Assembly: GCF_036697405.1 (NCBI RefSeq) | Contig: NZ_JBAHWA010000003.1 | Coordinates: forward strand, 62,001-126,000 | Reading direction: 5' to 3' | Length of the DNA: 64,000 nucleotides | From: Lysobacter sp036697405 | GTDB taxonomy: Bacteria; Pseudomonadota; Gammaproteobacteria; Xanthomonadales; Xanthomonadaceae | Shown here: in pieces, positions 34,460 through 43,134 of the stretch | Layout: every line of letters starts with the position of its first letter | How positions within the stretch are numbered: the stretch's first letter is position 1 | Position numbers and translations under genes: made by a program | Notes under the pieces: model-generated | Database searches by the model: none | What the model was told of the DNA's origin: nothing | The model's input: only the letters and a program-made list of their open reading frames with translations

Positions 34460-35035
34460 ATGCCCGAATCGCCGCAACGTCAGCGCACCCCGGAAAGCGA
34501 ACGCCTCGACGGCCTGTTGAGCGCGGTCGCCGGCGGCGATCGCGCCGCCTTCGAAGCGCTGTACCGCGCCACGTCCGGCAAGCTGCTCGGCGTGTGCCTG
34601 CGCGTGCTGCCCGACCGCGCCGAGGCCGAGGACGTGCTGCAGGAGGTCTACGCCAGCGTCTGGCGCAAGGCCGTGCAGTTCGACGCCGGACGCGCCAGCG
34701 CGGCCACCTGGCTGGCGATGATCGCGCGCAACCGGGCCATCGACCGCGCGCGCGCCACGCCGGCGCCGCAGCGCACGGCGGCGATCGAACTCGCCGACGA
34801 ACTCGCCGACCAGGCCGCCTCGCCCTTGCAGCAGGCCGAAGCCGCGAACGACCGCAGCCGCCTGGAACAGTGCATGCAGCGCCTGGAATCGCGCCGGCGC
34901 GCGCTGATCCGCACCGCGTTCTTCGACGGCGCGACCTACGAGGAACTGGCGGCGCGGATCGGGTCGCCGCTGGGTTCGGTCAAGAGCTGGATCCGGCGCG
35001 GCCTGAGCCAACTGCGGACCTGCCTGGAATCATGA
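34460..35035 (+). CDS. ECF-family RNA polymerase sigma factor
   Basis: 191 residues from ATG 34460 (MPESPQRQRTPESERLDGLL) with a GCAGGA motif just upstream. Region 2 at about residues 25-95 (FEALYRATSGKLLGVCLRVL, AEDVLQEVYASVWRKA, ATWLAMIARNRAIDRAR) and region 4 at about 130-190 (LIRTAFFDGATYEELAARIG, SPLGSVKSWIRRGLSQLR). Its stop overlaps the ATG of an RskA-like anti-sigma gene (ATGA), so the pair is co-translated. In related systems such sigma factors respond to oxidative or envelope stress; the signal here is unknown. Confidence 0.95.
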   Translation: MPESPQRQRTPESERLDGLLSAVAGGDRAAFEALYRATSGKLLGVCLRVLPDRAEAEDVLQEVYASVWRKAVQFDAGRASAATWLAMIARNRAIDRARATPAPQRTAAIELADELADQAASPLQQAEAANDRSRLEQCMQRLESRRRALIRTAFFDGATYEELAARIGSPLGSVKSWIRRGLSQLRTCLES

Positions 35036-35796
35036 GCGCGAACGATCCCCGTTTCGAGGACGAGGCCGGCCCCGAGCCGCCCGATGCCGATCTGTTCGCG
35101 GCCGAATACGTGCTCGGCGTGCTCGACGCCGGGCAACGGCTGCAGGCGCAGGCGCGTATCGCCGCCGATCCCGCGTTCGCGCAGGCCGTCGCCGATTGGG
35201 AACGGCGCCTGGCCAGCCTGCTGGACGAGATCGCGCCCGCGGACGTGCCCGCGCAGCTGTGGCCGCGCCTGCGCACGCGCCTGGGCTGGTCGCCGGTCGC
35301 CGACCAGCGCCACGGCCTGTGGCAGAACCTGGGCTTCTGGCGCGCCGCCACCGCATTCGCGGCCGCCGCCGCGCTGGCGGCGATCTTCGTCGGCCGCCCG
35401 CCGCGGCCGCCGGCCGCCGCGCCGACCCCACCGGTCGCGGTGCAACCGGCCGCGCAAGCCAAACCGGTGACCACCCTGGTCCACGACGACGGCAGCCCCG
35501 GCTGGATGGCCTCGCTGGACCTCGAGCAAGGCCAGGTGCTGATGGTCCCGGTGCGCGCCCCGGCCGACGCCCAGGGCCGCATGCCGGAGCTGTGGCTGAT
35601 CCCGGCCGGGCACGCACCGCTTTCTTTGGGCATGGTCTCGACCGAATGGCCGAACAAAGTCACCGTGCCCAAGCAACACCAGTGGGCGCTCAAGCCGGGA
35701 TCGACCCTGGCGGTCACCCTGGAACCGGCCGGCGGCGCGCCGCAGGGCGCCCCCACCGGGCCCATGGTCGCCAAGGGCGGCCTGAAGACGATCTAG
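35032..35796 (+). CDS. RskA-like anti-sigma factor
   Basis: 254 residues. The N-terminal sigma-binding part has DADLFAAEYVLGVLDAGQRL, the RskA/anti-sigma-K signature, and lacks the zinc HxxxCxxC motif of the ZAS class. A single membrane helix follows (AATAFAAAAALAAIFVG, about residues 103-120), then a periplasmic RskA domain (WMASLDLEQGQVLMVPVRA, LWLIPAGHAPLSLGMV). It holds the ECF sigma inactive at the membrane until a signal arrives. No terminator was found directly after it. Confidence 0.93.
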   Translation: MSANDPRFEDEAGPEPPDADLFAAEYVLGVLDAGQRLQAQARIAADPAFAQAVADWERRLASLLDEIAPADVPAQLWPRLRTRLGWSPVADQRHGLWQNLGFWRAATAFAAAAALAAIFVGRPPRPPAAAPTPPVAVQPAAQAKPVTTLVHDDGSPGWMASLDLEQGQVLMVPVRAPADAQGRMPELWLIPAGHAPLSLGMVSTEWPNKVTVPKQHQWALKPGSTLAVTLEPAGGAPQGAPTGPMVAKGGLKTI

Positions 35797-35879
35797 CAGC
35801 CCCGCGAGCCGCGGCGATCCGCGCGGTCGCCGCCGCGGCCGGCCCATGCTTGCCGCCGCCGGCGCCGCGATAGCGCCTC

Positions 35880-36072
35880 CTGCCGCGAGTCATCGTGCAC
35901 GGCGACATCAGGCCTCCAACGTCCTGGCGACCGCCGAGGGCAAGGCGCGACTCATCGACTTCGGCATTCCGATGCTGTGCGATTCGACCGCACCCACTGC
36001 CGAATACGCCGCGCCGGAAGTGCTGTCCGGAAACCACGAGCGAGAGAAAGCCGAACAGGCTCGCCGGCTCTA
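35880..36072 (+). pseudogene. Frameshifted Ser/Thr protein kinase fragment
   Basis: Two overlapping frames together encode the catalytic core of a Hanks-type kinase: RVIVHGDI (catalytic loop) up to about 35909, then, in the next frame, ASNVLATAEGKARLIDFGI (metal-binding Asn and DFG) and AEYAAPEVLSG (APE motif). The join HGDI-x-ASNVL is exactly that expected if one base was lost near 35910. No N-lobe precedes it (a stop lies at 35871 in the first frame) and the second frame ends at 36072, so only about 60 residues remain. It is a relic; an intact kinase is encoded 3.7 kb away. Confidence 0.75.
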
Positions 36073-36169
36073 GCCCTGCTTCATCCAGCAGGCAACGACC
36101 CGGATTTTATTTGCCTCCGCCCATTGCATCGTCAATCTGAAATCCCCGTACCCCCAGAAATAATCGGAC

Positions 36170-36196
36170 AAAAAAGGGCCCGGCGAAGGCCGGGCC
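36170..36196 (-). terminator. Minus-strand terminator (second in tandem)
   Basis: GGCCCGGC and GCCGGGCC form an 8-bp stem with a 4-base loop; on the minus strand it is followed by CTTTTTT. It lies about 115 bases beyond the first terminator of the subtilase gene. Confidence 0.85.
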
Positions 36197-36310
36197 TAGT
36201 CTCGCCGGGACGGCGAGGGGGATGCGATGACTTCCACTCCTGCTCTATGGCGCTAACGCGTACGGCCCGCGTGGACGGCCATCGCGCCCGCAATGCGCCG
36301 GGCCTTCGGC

Positions 36311-36344
36311 AAAAAAATGGGCATCCGCTACGACCCGGATGCCC
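36311..36344 (-). terminator. Terminator of the subtilase gene
   Basis: On the minus strand GGGCATCC (36344-36337) pairs with GGATGCCC (36326-36319), then A and a run of seven T. It lies about 90 bases after the subtilase stop. Confidence 0.88.
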
Positions 36345-36434
36345 CCGATGAAATCGGCAGAGAGAGCGAGAGAGGAAACAACGACGGCCTTGCAGGGCGT
36401 CCCTGGCCTTCCGTGGCCGGGGGTGCGCCCGGGA

Positions 36435-37826
36435 TCAATAGCCCTGCGCGACCTGCGCCGCCTCGTAGGCGTCGGCATGGCCGCTGCCGACCTCGAAGGG
36501 CAACCGGCCGGGCATGGGATTGGCGGTGGCGGTGAGGATCTGTTTGACCTCGGCGGGCGTCAGCGAGGGATTGGCCTCCAGCAGCAGGGCGACGATGCCG
36601 GCCACGTGCGGGGTCGCCATCGAAGTGCCGCTCATGTGGGTGTAGTACAGGGCCTTGGCCCCCAGCGAGAGATCCTGCTGCGCGGCCAGCACCGGCAGCA
36701 GGCCGGTCAGGGCGCGGGTCGAGACGATGTCGACGCCGGTGGCGACCAGGCTGGGCTGGTTGCTGTAGGTCCAGCTCACGCCGTCGGGCATGGTGAAGCT
36801 GGCCGTTTCGCCCGGATTGCCGCGCGAGGAGAAGTCGGCGAGCGTGCCGTCTTTGTTGCCGGCGCCCACCGAAATCACCCACGGCGCTTGCGCGTAGGGG
36901 TTGTGGGTGTTCGCGGCGGGGCCGTCGTTGCCGGCCGCGAACACGCTGACGATGCCGCGCTTGTAGGCCTCGTAGCTGGCGAGGTTGACCGGATCGGCGG
37001 GGTCGAAGGCGCCCGAGCTGCCCCAGGAGTTGGAAATCACCCGGATCGGCGCGGCGAAGCTGTTCTGCTTGCTGATCGCGTAGTCGTAGCCGCCGACCGC
37101 GTCCAGGATCGAGATCACCGCGCCGGAGCCGTAGCCGATCAGATCGGCGCCGGTGGCCACGCCGCGGTAAAGACCGGCCGATTGCACGCCGCTGCCGCCG
37201 ACGGTGCCGGCGCAATGGGTGCCATGGCCGGAGCTGATGTCGGTATTGAGCTGGTTCTCCAGCACCACCACCGGCAGGACATCCAGCACCGAATGCAGAT
37301 TGGTCAGGGCCTGCACGTTCTGGACCACGCGCACGCCGTACTTGAGGTCGGCATGGGTGGCGTCGATGCCGGAGTCGTTGATCATCACCGACACCCCGCG
37401 CCCGGTGTAGGGCGTGGTGCGGCCGAAGTCGCCGGGATTGGCCTGGACCCGGTTGACCCCGGACAGCTCGCGCGCTTCCTGGTTGTAGTACTCCAGGGCG
37501 CGGTTGAGGTGGATCGCGCGCACATCGCTGCGTTGGGCCAGGGCGCGGATCTGCGCCGGCGTGGCCAGTGCGCCGGCGATCGGCAGGTTGCGCATGCCGA
37601 TGCCCTTGCCGATGCCCAGCGTGCGCAGCGCCTGCAACTGGGTCGCATTCACCGCCCCCTGCTGCTGGTAGGACACCACCACTTCCAGCTTGTCGAGCGC
37701 GGTGGCGGTGCCCAGCACGCGGTTCAGGGCCGCGTCGATATGGGCGCCGGCCAGGGCCATGCCGCTGGCCATCATGCCCACGGCCAGTGCGGACAGCTTG
37801 AGGAAGTTGCGGCGGTTGCGATGCAT
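36435..37826 (-). CDS. Tat-exported subtilisin-like serine protease (S8)
   Basis: 463 residues from ATG 37826 (MHRNRRNFLKLSALAVGMMA), chosen because GGAGAA lies 7 bases upstream; an ATG five codons earlier overlaps that site. The twin-arginine motif RRNFLK followed by a hydrophobic stretch predicts Tat export. An inhibitor-like propeptide (about residues 45-110, LEVVVSYQQQG) precedes the catalytic domain with Asp151 (MINDSGID), His201 (SGHGTHCAGT), oxyanion Asn266 (VISNSWGS) and Ser402 (SGTSMATPHVAG). All catalytic residues are present, so it is probably active. No P-domain or other C-terminal module follows. Confidence 0.95.
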   Translation of the reverse strand: MHRNRRNFLKLSALAVGMMASGMALAGAHIDAALNRVLGTATALDKLEVVVSYQQQGAVNATQLQALRTLGIGKGIGMRNLPIAGALATPAQIRALAQRSDVRAIHLNRALEYYNQEARELSGVNRVQANPGDFGRTTPYTGRGVSVMINDSGIDATHADLKYGVRVVQNVQALTNLHSVLDVLPVVVLENQLNTDISSGHGTHCAGTVGGSGVQSAGLYRGVATGADLIGYGSGAVISILDAVGGYDYAISKQNSFAAPIRVISNSWGSSGAFDPADPVNLASYEAYKRGIVSVFAAGNDGPAANTHNPYAQAPWVISVGAGNKDGTLADFSSRGNPGETASFTMPDGVSWTYSNQPSLVATGVDIVSTRALTGLLPVLAAQQDLSLGAKALYYTHMSGTSMATPHVAGIVALLLEANPSLTPAEVKQILTATANPMPGRLPFEVGSGHADAYEAAQVAQGY

Positions 37827-38057
37827 GCTGGGCTTCTCCATGAAAACGTTTGTCGGCGCCGGGGACGAAGGGGGGCCGGCCTGGGCACCTTGGCCGGCCG
37901 GCGCGGGATCCGACCATCCGGATGAACGCCCATGCTGCGTGGGGGAAAATCCCTAGAGACTTGAAGGGGGCACGCGGAGTACGCTCGGCGCATGCCGTTG
38001 CTCTGTCTGCGCCCACGGCGGACGCCGACCTGGGCCACGGTCTACGGGGGGTGCGAG

Positions 38058-38891
38058 ATGGGAAAGTGGGCGTGGAGCGCGCTGCTGGCGGCAGTGCTGT
38101 GGAGCGGATGGGGGCCTGCCAAGGCGCAGTCGCTGCCGGTCAACGTCACCGTCTCGGGCAACGAGGCCAGCGCCTACGTCGGCCTGCCCGGGCTGACCAT
38201 CCTGGACCTGAGCCTGGAATTCGAGAACGCCCAGGGCCTGAGCGCGAACAGCCTGGGCATCGGCGCCAAGGTCGTCAGCCCGCTCAGCCCGCTGCTGCAG
38301 GGGCGGCTGCCCAACCTCAACCTGACCTCGCTGACCGCGGCCCTGCCGGTGCTGATCACCGTCGAGCCGCCGGCCAGCGGCGGCCTGCGCTTTCAGGGCA
38401 CCGGCCGCTTCGAGCTGCACACCCACGTGCTGCCCTATGCCCTGGGCAGTTCGCTGCGCCTGTTCAAGGCGCCGCTGGGCGGGCCGTTCCAGGACATCAC
38501 CGACGAGATCGCCCAGGGCAGCGTGCGCGCGCGCGGCACCTACGGCGGCTTTTCGCAGTTCCTGATCCTGATCGACCTGCGCCCCACCGGCATGGTCATC
38601 GACGAGAAGATCCTGCGCCTGCGCAACCGCGTCGCGCTGCTGCCGGCGGCCTTGCAACCGGCCTACACCGCATTGCTGGACGACACCGAGGACGCGCTGG
38701 ACGGCAACGACTACCCGGCCGCGATCGCGGCGGTCGACGGCATCCGCAGCCTGGCCCAGTCCCAGGGCGGCACCACCCTGTCCAACGAATGGCGTGCCGA
38801 CCACAGCACCACCAACCACGCCGGCGAGTTGATCGCGGGCGCGGCGACCTTGCGCTTCAGCGTGGTCTACCAACGCGACTACGGACAGTGA
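38058..38891 (+). CDS. Secreted protein of unknown function
   Basis: 277 residues from ATG 38058 (MGKWAWSALLAAVLWSGWGP), with GGGGGG 8 bases upstream; a possible upstream ATG at 37992 has no such support. Signal peptide ending near AKA-Q. The mature protein is beta-rich (LPVNVTVSGNEASAYVGLPG, LPVLITVEPPASGGLRFQG) with a helical segment late (RLRNRVALLPAALQPAYTAL). Family not recognised with confidence. It lies 232 bases from the divergent subtilase and 44 bases before the FHA-GAF gene, so it may be the first gene of that signalling operon. Confidence 0.78.
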   Translation: MGKWAWSALLAAVLWSGWGPAKAQSLPVNVTVSGNEASAYVGLPGLTILDLSLEFENAQGLSANSLGIGAKVVSPLSPLLQGRLPNLNLTSLTAALPVLITVEPPASGGLRFQGTGRFELHTHVLPYALGSSLRLFKAPLGGPFQDITDEIAQGSVRARGTYGGFSQFLILIDLRPTGMVIDEKILRLRNRVALLPAALQPAYTALLDDTEDALDGNDYPAAIAAVDGIRSLAQSQGGTTLSNEWRADHSTTNHAGELIAGAATLRFSVVYQRDYGQ

Positions 38892-38935
38892 TGCGCGTTC
38901 GCGATAGGGCCGCCGGCCGCGCTTAAGATGCGCCC

Positions 38936-39814
38936 ATGCCGGCGCGCCTGATCGCTTATCCGCCCGAAACCGCAGCGATCACGCGCTGGATCGCCGCGGG
39001 CGGTCGCCTGCGCATCGGCCGCGCGGCCGACTGCGACCTGGTGCTGGACCACCCCTCGGTCTCGCGCGCCCACGCCGAACTCAGCTACGACGGCCAACGC
39101 TGGCAGTTGCGCGACCTGGGCAGCAAGAACGGCAGCTACGTCGACGGCATCGCGGTCGAGGACTGCCTGGCCCTGGCGGTGCCGTCCTGGCTGCGCTTGG
39201 GCGACGTCCACTGCGATTTCGCCGAATTCAACGAAGCCCAGAGCAACGGCCTGCGCCTGCGCCAGCAGCAACGCCGGGATTTCTCGCTCGCGCTCACCCG
39301 CCGGGTCGAGGCCGAATCCGACCAGGCCCGCCTGCCCGAGGAAGTGCTGCGCGGCGTGGTCGAGTTGGCCGACTGCAGCCGCGGCTTCCTGCTGCTGGCC
39401 AGCGGCGGCGATTACGCGGTGCGCGCCAGCGTGGTGCTGGACCCGGCCATGCTGCGCTCGCGCGTGTTCTCCGGCAGCGTCGGCGCGGTCGAACGCGCGC
39501 TCGCGCTGCGCCAGCCGGTGGTGGTCAACGAGGTCGCGCGCAGCGACTGGGCCGCCGAACGCGCCTCGATCGTCGACAGCGGCCTGAAATGCCTGGTCTG
39601 CCTGCCGCTGCTGGACGGCCCGCGCACCCTGGGCGCGATCTACGCCGACCGCCGCAGCCCGGGCGAACCGATCACCCAGTTCGACCTGGAACTGCTCAGC
39701 GCCTTCGCCGAGAGCGCCGCCCTGTGGCTGCTGGCGCGCAGCGCGGTCGAGGCATTGGACGATGCGCCGCGTTGGAGCACGATAGTGGCGGGCCCGCACG
39801 GCAGCACGCCATGA
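38936..39814 (+). CDS. FHA-GAF domain protein
   Basis: 292 residues, cytoplasmic. An FHA domain at about residues 20-95 (LRIGRAADCDLVLDHPSVSR, AHAELSYDGQ, DLGSKNGSYVDG) should bind phosphothreonine peptides; the key Arg, Ser and Asn are present. A GAF domain at about 120-275 follows (LPEEVLRGVVELADCSRGFL, GLKCLVCLPLLDGPRTLGAI), a possible small-ligand or protein-binding module. Its stop overlaps the start of the Ser/Thr kinase gene (ATGA). It is probably a phosphorylation-dependent partner of that kinase (inference from context). Confidence 0.92.
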   Translation: MPARLIAYPPETAAITRWIAAGGRLRIGRAADCDLVLDHPSVSRAHAELSYDGQRWQLRDLGSKNGSYVDGIAVEDCLALAVPSWLRLGDVHCDFAEFNEAQSNGLRLRQQQRRDFSLALTRRVEAESDQARLPEEVLRGVVELADCSRGFLLLASGGDYAVRASVVLDPAMLRSRVFSGSVGAVERALALRQPVVVNEVARSDWAAERASIVDSGLKCLVCLPLLDGPRTLGAIYADRRSPGEPITQFDLELLSAFAESAALWLLARSAVEALDDAPRWSTIVAGPHGSTP

Positions 39815-42800
39815 CCGATTCTTCCGCGCCGACCGCCACCGGGCTATACGCGCAGCAACGGCTGGCGCCGGGCACGGTGCTGGCCAGGCGCTTCCGGATC
39901 GAGGCGGTGCTGGGCGTGGGCGGGATGGGCGTGGTCTACCGCGCCACCGATCTCACATTGGATGTACCCATCGCGCTGAAGCTGCTGCGCCCGGAGCTGG
40001 CCACGCGCGCCGACGCCTTCGAGCGCTTCCGTCAGGAACTGCTGATGGCGCGCCAGGTCTCCAGCCCGCGCGTGGTGCGCATCCACGACCTCGCCCAGCA
40101 CGACGGCCAGTGGCTGATCGGCATGGACTACATCGACGGCGAGGCGCTGGACCGCAAGCTCGACCGCGAGGGCCCGCTGCCGATCGAGGATGCGATCCGG
40201 ATCGCGCGCCAGCTCGCCCAGGGCCTGAGCGCGGCGCACGCGGTCGGGGTGATCCACCGCGATCTCAAACCCGCCAACGTGCTGGTCGACCGCGCCGGCG
40301 ACGCCTGCATCACCGACTTCGGCGTCGCGCGCTCGCTGGCCAGCACCGGCCTGACCCAATCCGGCGCGGTGGTCGGCACGCCCGACTACCTGTCGCCCGA
40401 ACAAGCGCGCGGCGAAACCGTGGACGCGCGCAGCGACCTCTACGCGCTGGGCCTGATCCTGTACGAAATGCTCGCCGGCGCCCTGCCCTTCGCCGGCGGC
40501 ACCGTGCACGAAGTGCTGGCGCAACGCATGCTGCGCGCGCCGGCGCCGGTGACCGGGCAACGGCCGCAGACGCCGGCCTGGTTGGCGCGCCTGGTCGATC
40601 GCCTGCTGCGGCCGCAGCCCGGGCATCGCCTGGGCAGCGCCGACGAGGTCATCCGCGTGCTCGACCAGCGCAAGCTCGCGCGCGACTACCGGCCGCGCCG
40701 CGGCACCTGGCTGGCGGTGGCGGCCGCGCTCGCCCTGGCCGCGGCCGGCGGAGCCTGGCTGTGGCGCGCGCAGACGCCGACGGTGCCCGCGGGCGTGGCC
40801 GCGGTCGCGCCGCTGCACCGCCTGCTGGTGCTGCCGCTGGACGCGCCGGAGCAGGCCGCGCTGGCGCCCGCGCGCCGCGCCGCCCTGGCCGCGCAGTTGC
40901 GCAGCGCCCTGTCCGGCGTACCGGGTCTGGCGGTGGTCGACGAAGACCGCACCCAGCAGGCGCTGCGCCAGCTCGATCCCACCGGCAGCGCCCGGCTCGA
41001 TCCGGCCGCGCTGCGCCGCACCGTCGGCGCCGACCGCGTGCTGCGCGTGAGTCTGCGCCCCGACGCCGGCCGCTGGCTGGCCGACGCCGAATTGTCGGAC
41101 GAACGCGGCGGCATCCGCCGCAGCAGCGGCCGCGGCGGCGATCCGCAGGCCGCGTTCGCGGCGCTGCCGGACGACGCCGGTTTCCGCGGCGACCTCGGCC
41201 TGCGCGCGCCGCTGGCCCTGGACCTGCCCGCCGCGCCGGCCCTGGACGCCTACGGCGAAGGCCTGCGCGCGCGCCAGGACAGCGCGCCGGTGGAAGCGCT
41301 GGCGGCGTTCCGCAAGGCCGCCGACAGCGCGCCCGGGTTCGCCCCGGCCTGGATGGGCGCGGCCGAATCGGCGCAGGCGATCGGCGACCTCGACGGCGCC
41401 TACGATGCGATCGAACGCGGCCAGCGCGTCGCCGCCAACGCGCCGCCAAGCCTGCGCCGCCGCTTCGCCGCCGAACGCGCCCTGCTCGACGGCGACGCCG
41501 AGGCCGCCGCGCGCGAATGGCGCGCGCAGCTGCAGGCCACGCCCGACGATACCCGCGCCGAACTCGAACTCGGACGCGCGCTGGGCGCCGGCGGCGACCT
41601 CGCCGGCGCGGTCAAGCAATTGCAGGCCTTGAGCGCGCGCGACGCCAACGACCCGCGCGCCTGGTACGAACTGGGCAAGTTTTCGATCCTGCACGGCCAG
41701 GCGCGGCGCGCGGTCGACGACTACCTGGTGCGTGCGCTGGTGCTCTACAAGCGCAGCGGCAACCGCTACGGCGAAGCCGAAACCGTCAACGCGCTCGGCA
41801 TCGGCTACAGCCGCCTGGGCCAGAACGACCACGCCCAGGAGCAGTACCGAAAAGCGGTGGAACTGCGCGGCGCGGTCGGCAACCGGCGCGGCCTGGCGAC
41901 CAGCCTGCGCAACCTCGGCAACGTGCTGTCGCTGTCGGGCCGCTACGACGAAGCCGCGGCCAGCCTGGAGCAGGCGCGCAAGCTGCACCTGGCGCTGGAC
42001 GATCGCCACGGCCTGGCCGCGGTCGACAACGAACTGGGCCTGCTGGCCGAGGAGCGCGGCGACTACCCGGCCGCGCTGCGCGCGTTCCGGCTGGCCCTGC
42101 AAGGCTGGCAACAGACCGGCGACGCCCAGGGCACCGCGCAGGCGCTCAACGACATCGGTTTCGCCCATTACCAGCTCGGCGCCTACGACGACGCCCAGGC
42201 CTATCTGTCGCAGTCGGCCGGCGCCTACCAAAAGCTCGGCGACCAGACCGGCCGCATCCGCACCTTGCAGAATCTCGGCCTGCTGGCGATTGCGCGCGGC
42301 CAATGGGACGCGGCGCGCGAACAGCTGCAGCTCGCGCTCGCCGACGCCGAACGCGAACAGATGATCGAGGAAGCCGCGGTCAGCCGCCGCAACCTGGCCG
42401 AGCTGGCCCTGATGCAGGGACGCTACGACGAAGCCCTGGCCGAGGCCGGCAAGGCCGAGGCGCTGTTCCGCCAGCGCCAGGACCCGCGCGGCATCGCCGA
42501 CGCCGGCCTGCTGCGCGCGCAGACCCTGATCGCGGCCGGCGCCCGCGCCGATGCGCTCAAGGCCCTGGACGCGATCGCCGCGCCGGTATCGCAGGCGCCG
42601 GCCGAACAGCGCGGCATCGACGCCTTGCTGCGCGCGCAGCTCGCGCGCCAGGGCGGCAACGGCAAAAGCGCCGCGCAGCAACTGGCCCTGGCGCGCCGCT
42701 ACGCCGATGCGTCGGGCGTGCGCCTGCTGCGTTTGCAGGTCGATCTGGAGGCGATGAAGGCCGGCACCGGCGAAGCCCGCCTCGGCGCCGAAGTCGCCGC

Positions 42801-43125
42801 CCTGGGCCACGTCGCGCTGCGCCTGGACTGGGCGGAAACCGCGATCGCCCAGGCCTTGGCCGCGGGCGATGCGGATGGCGCGGTGAAGCGCTACCGCGAG
42901 ATCCTGCCGCTGCTGCGGCGTGGCGATTACGCCGGCGCCTTCCGCCTGCACGAACTGGGCGCGCAGGCGCTGAGCCAGGCCGGCGACGCCTCCGCCGCCG
43001 CGCGCGCGCGCGACGACGCCCTGGCCGCGCTGCAACGCCTGCGCGGGCGCATGCCCGCGCCCCTGCGCGGCGGCTTCGACGCGGCGCCGCAGATCGCCCG
43101 GCTCGAACCGGCGCGCAAGCCCTGA
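39811..43125 (+). CDS. Membrane Ser/Thr protein kinase with TPR repeats
   Basis: 1104 residues. Hanks-type kinase domain at about 27-290 with VLGVGGMGVVYRA (P-loop), Lys57, Asp151 in HRDLKPANVL, Asp169 in DFGVARS, and GTPDYLSPEQA. One membrane helix at about 300-320 (TWLAVAAALALAAAGGAWLW). Next comes a TolB-like segment (LHRLLVLPLDAP, LRSALSGVPGLAVVDEDRTQ), then about 500 residues of TPR-like helical repeats (NALGIGYSRLGQNDHAQEQY, LRNLGNVLSLSGRYDEAAAS, NDIGFAHYQLGAYDDAQAYL). The TPR part would face the periplasm. The kinase looks catalytically complete. It overlaps the FHA-GAF gene and is 9 bases from the histidine kinase gene. Confidence 0.94.
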   Translation: MTDSSAPTATGLYAQQRLAPGTVLARRFRIEAVLGVGGMGVVYRATDLTLDVPIALKLLRPELATRADAFERFRQELLMARQVSSPRVVRIHDLAQHDGQWLIGMDYIDGEALDRKLDREGPLPIEDAIRIARQLAQGLSAAHAVGVIHRDLKPANVLVDRAGDACITDFGVARSLASTGLTQSGAVVGTPDYLSPEQARGETVDARSDLYALGLILYEMLAGALPFAGGTVHEVLAQRMLRAPAPVTGQRPQTPAWLARLVDRLLRPQPGHRLGSADEVIRVLDQRKLARDYRPRRGTWLAVAAALALAAAGGAWLWRAQTPTVPAGVAAVAPLHRLLVLPLDAPEQAALAPARRAALAAQLRSALSGVPGLAVVDEDRTQQALRQLDPTGSARLDPAALRRTVGADRVLRVSLRPDAGRWLADAELSDERGGIRRSSGRGGDPQAAFAALPDDAGFRGDLGLRAPLALDLPAAPALDAYGEGLRARQDSAPVEALAAFRKAADSAPGFAPAWMGAAESAQAIGDLDGAYDAIERGQRVAANAPPSLRRRFAAERALLDGDAEAAAREWRAQLQATPDDTRAELELGRALGAGGDLAGAVKQLQALSARDANDPRAWYELGKFSILHGQARRAVDDYLVRALVLYKRSGNRYGEAETVNALGIGYSRLGQNDHAQEQYRKAVELRGAVGNRRGLATSLRNLGNVLSLSGRYDEAAASLEQARKLHLALDDRHGLAAVDNELGLLAEERGDYPAALRAFRLALQGWQQTGDAQGTAQALNDIGFAHYQLGAYDDAQAYLSQSAGAYQKLGDQTGRIRTLQNLGLLAIARGQWDAAREQLQLALADAEREQMIEEAAVSRRNLAELALMQGRYDEALAEAGKAEALFRQRQDPRGIADAGLLRAQTLIAAGARADALKALDAIAAPVSQAPAEQRGIDALLRAQLARQGGNGKSAAQQLALARRYADASGVRLLRLQVDLEAMKAGTGEARLGAEVAALGHVALRLDWAETAIAQALAAGDADGAVKRYREILPLLRRGDYAGAFRLHELGAQALSQAGDASAAARARDDALAALQRLRGRMPAPLRGGFDAAPQIARLEPARKP

Positions 43126-43134
43126 GCCGCGGCC

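Larger units (their letters stand above)
35797..36434. other. Gene-poor region between anti-sigma factor and subtilase
   Basis: 638 bases holding a Ser/Thr kinase remnant (35880-36072) and two minus-strand terminators (36170-36196 and 36311-36344). The stretch from about 36090 to 36180 is lower in GC than its surroundings (AAATCCCCGTACCCCCAGAA, ATAATCGGACAAAAAA), fitting decayed or foreign sequence. Confidence 0.6.
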
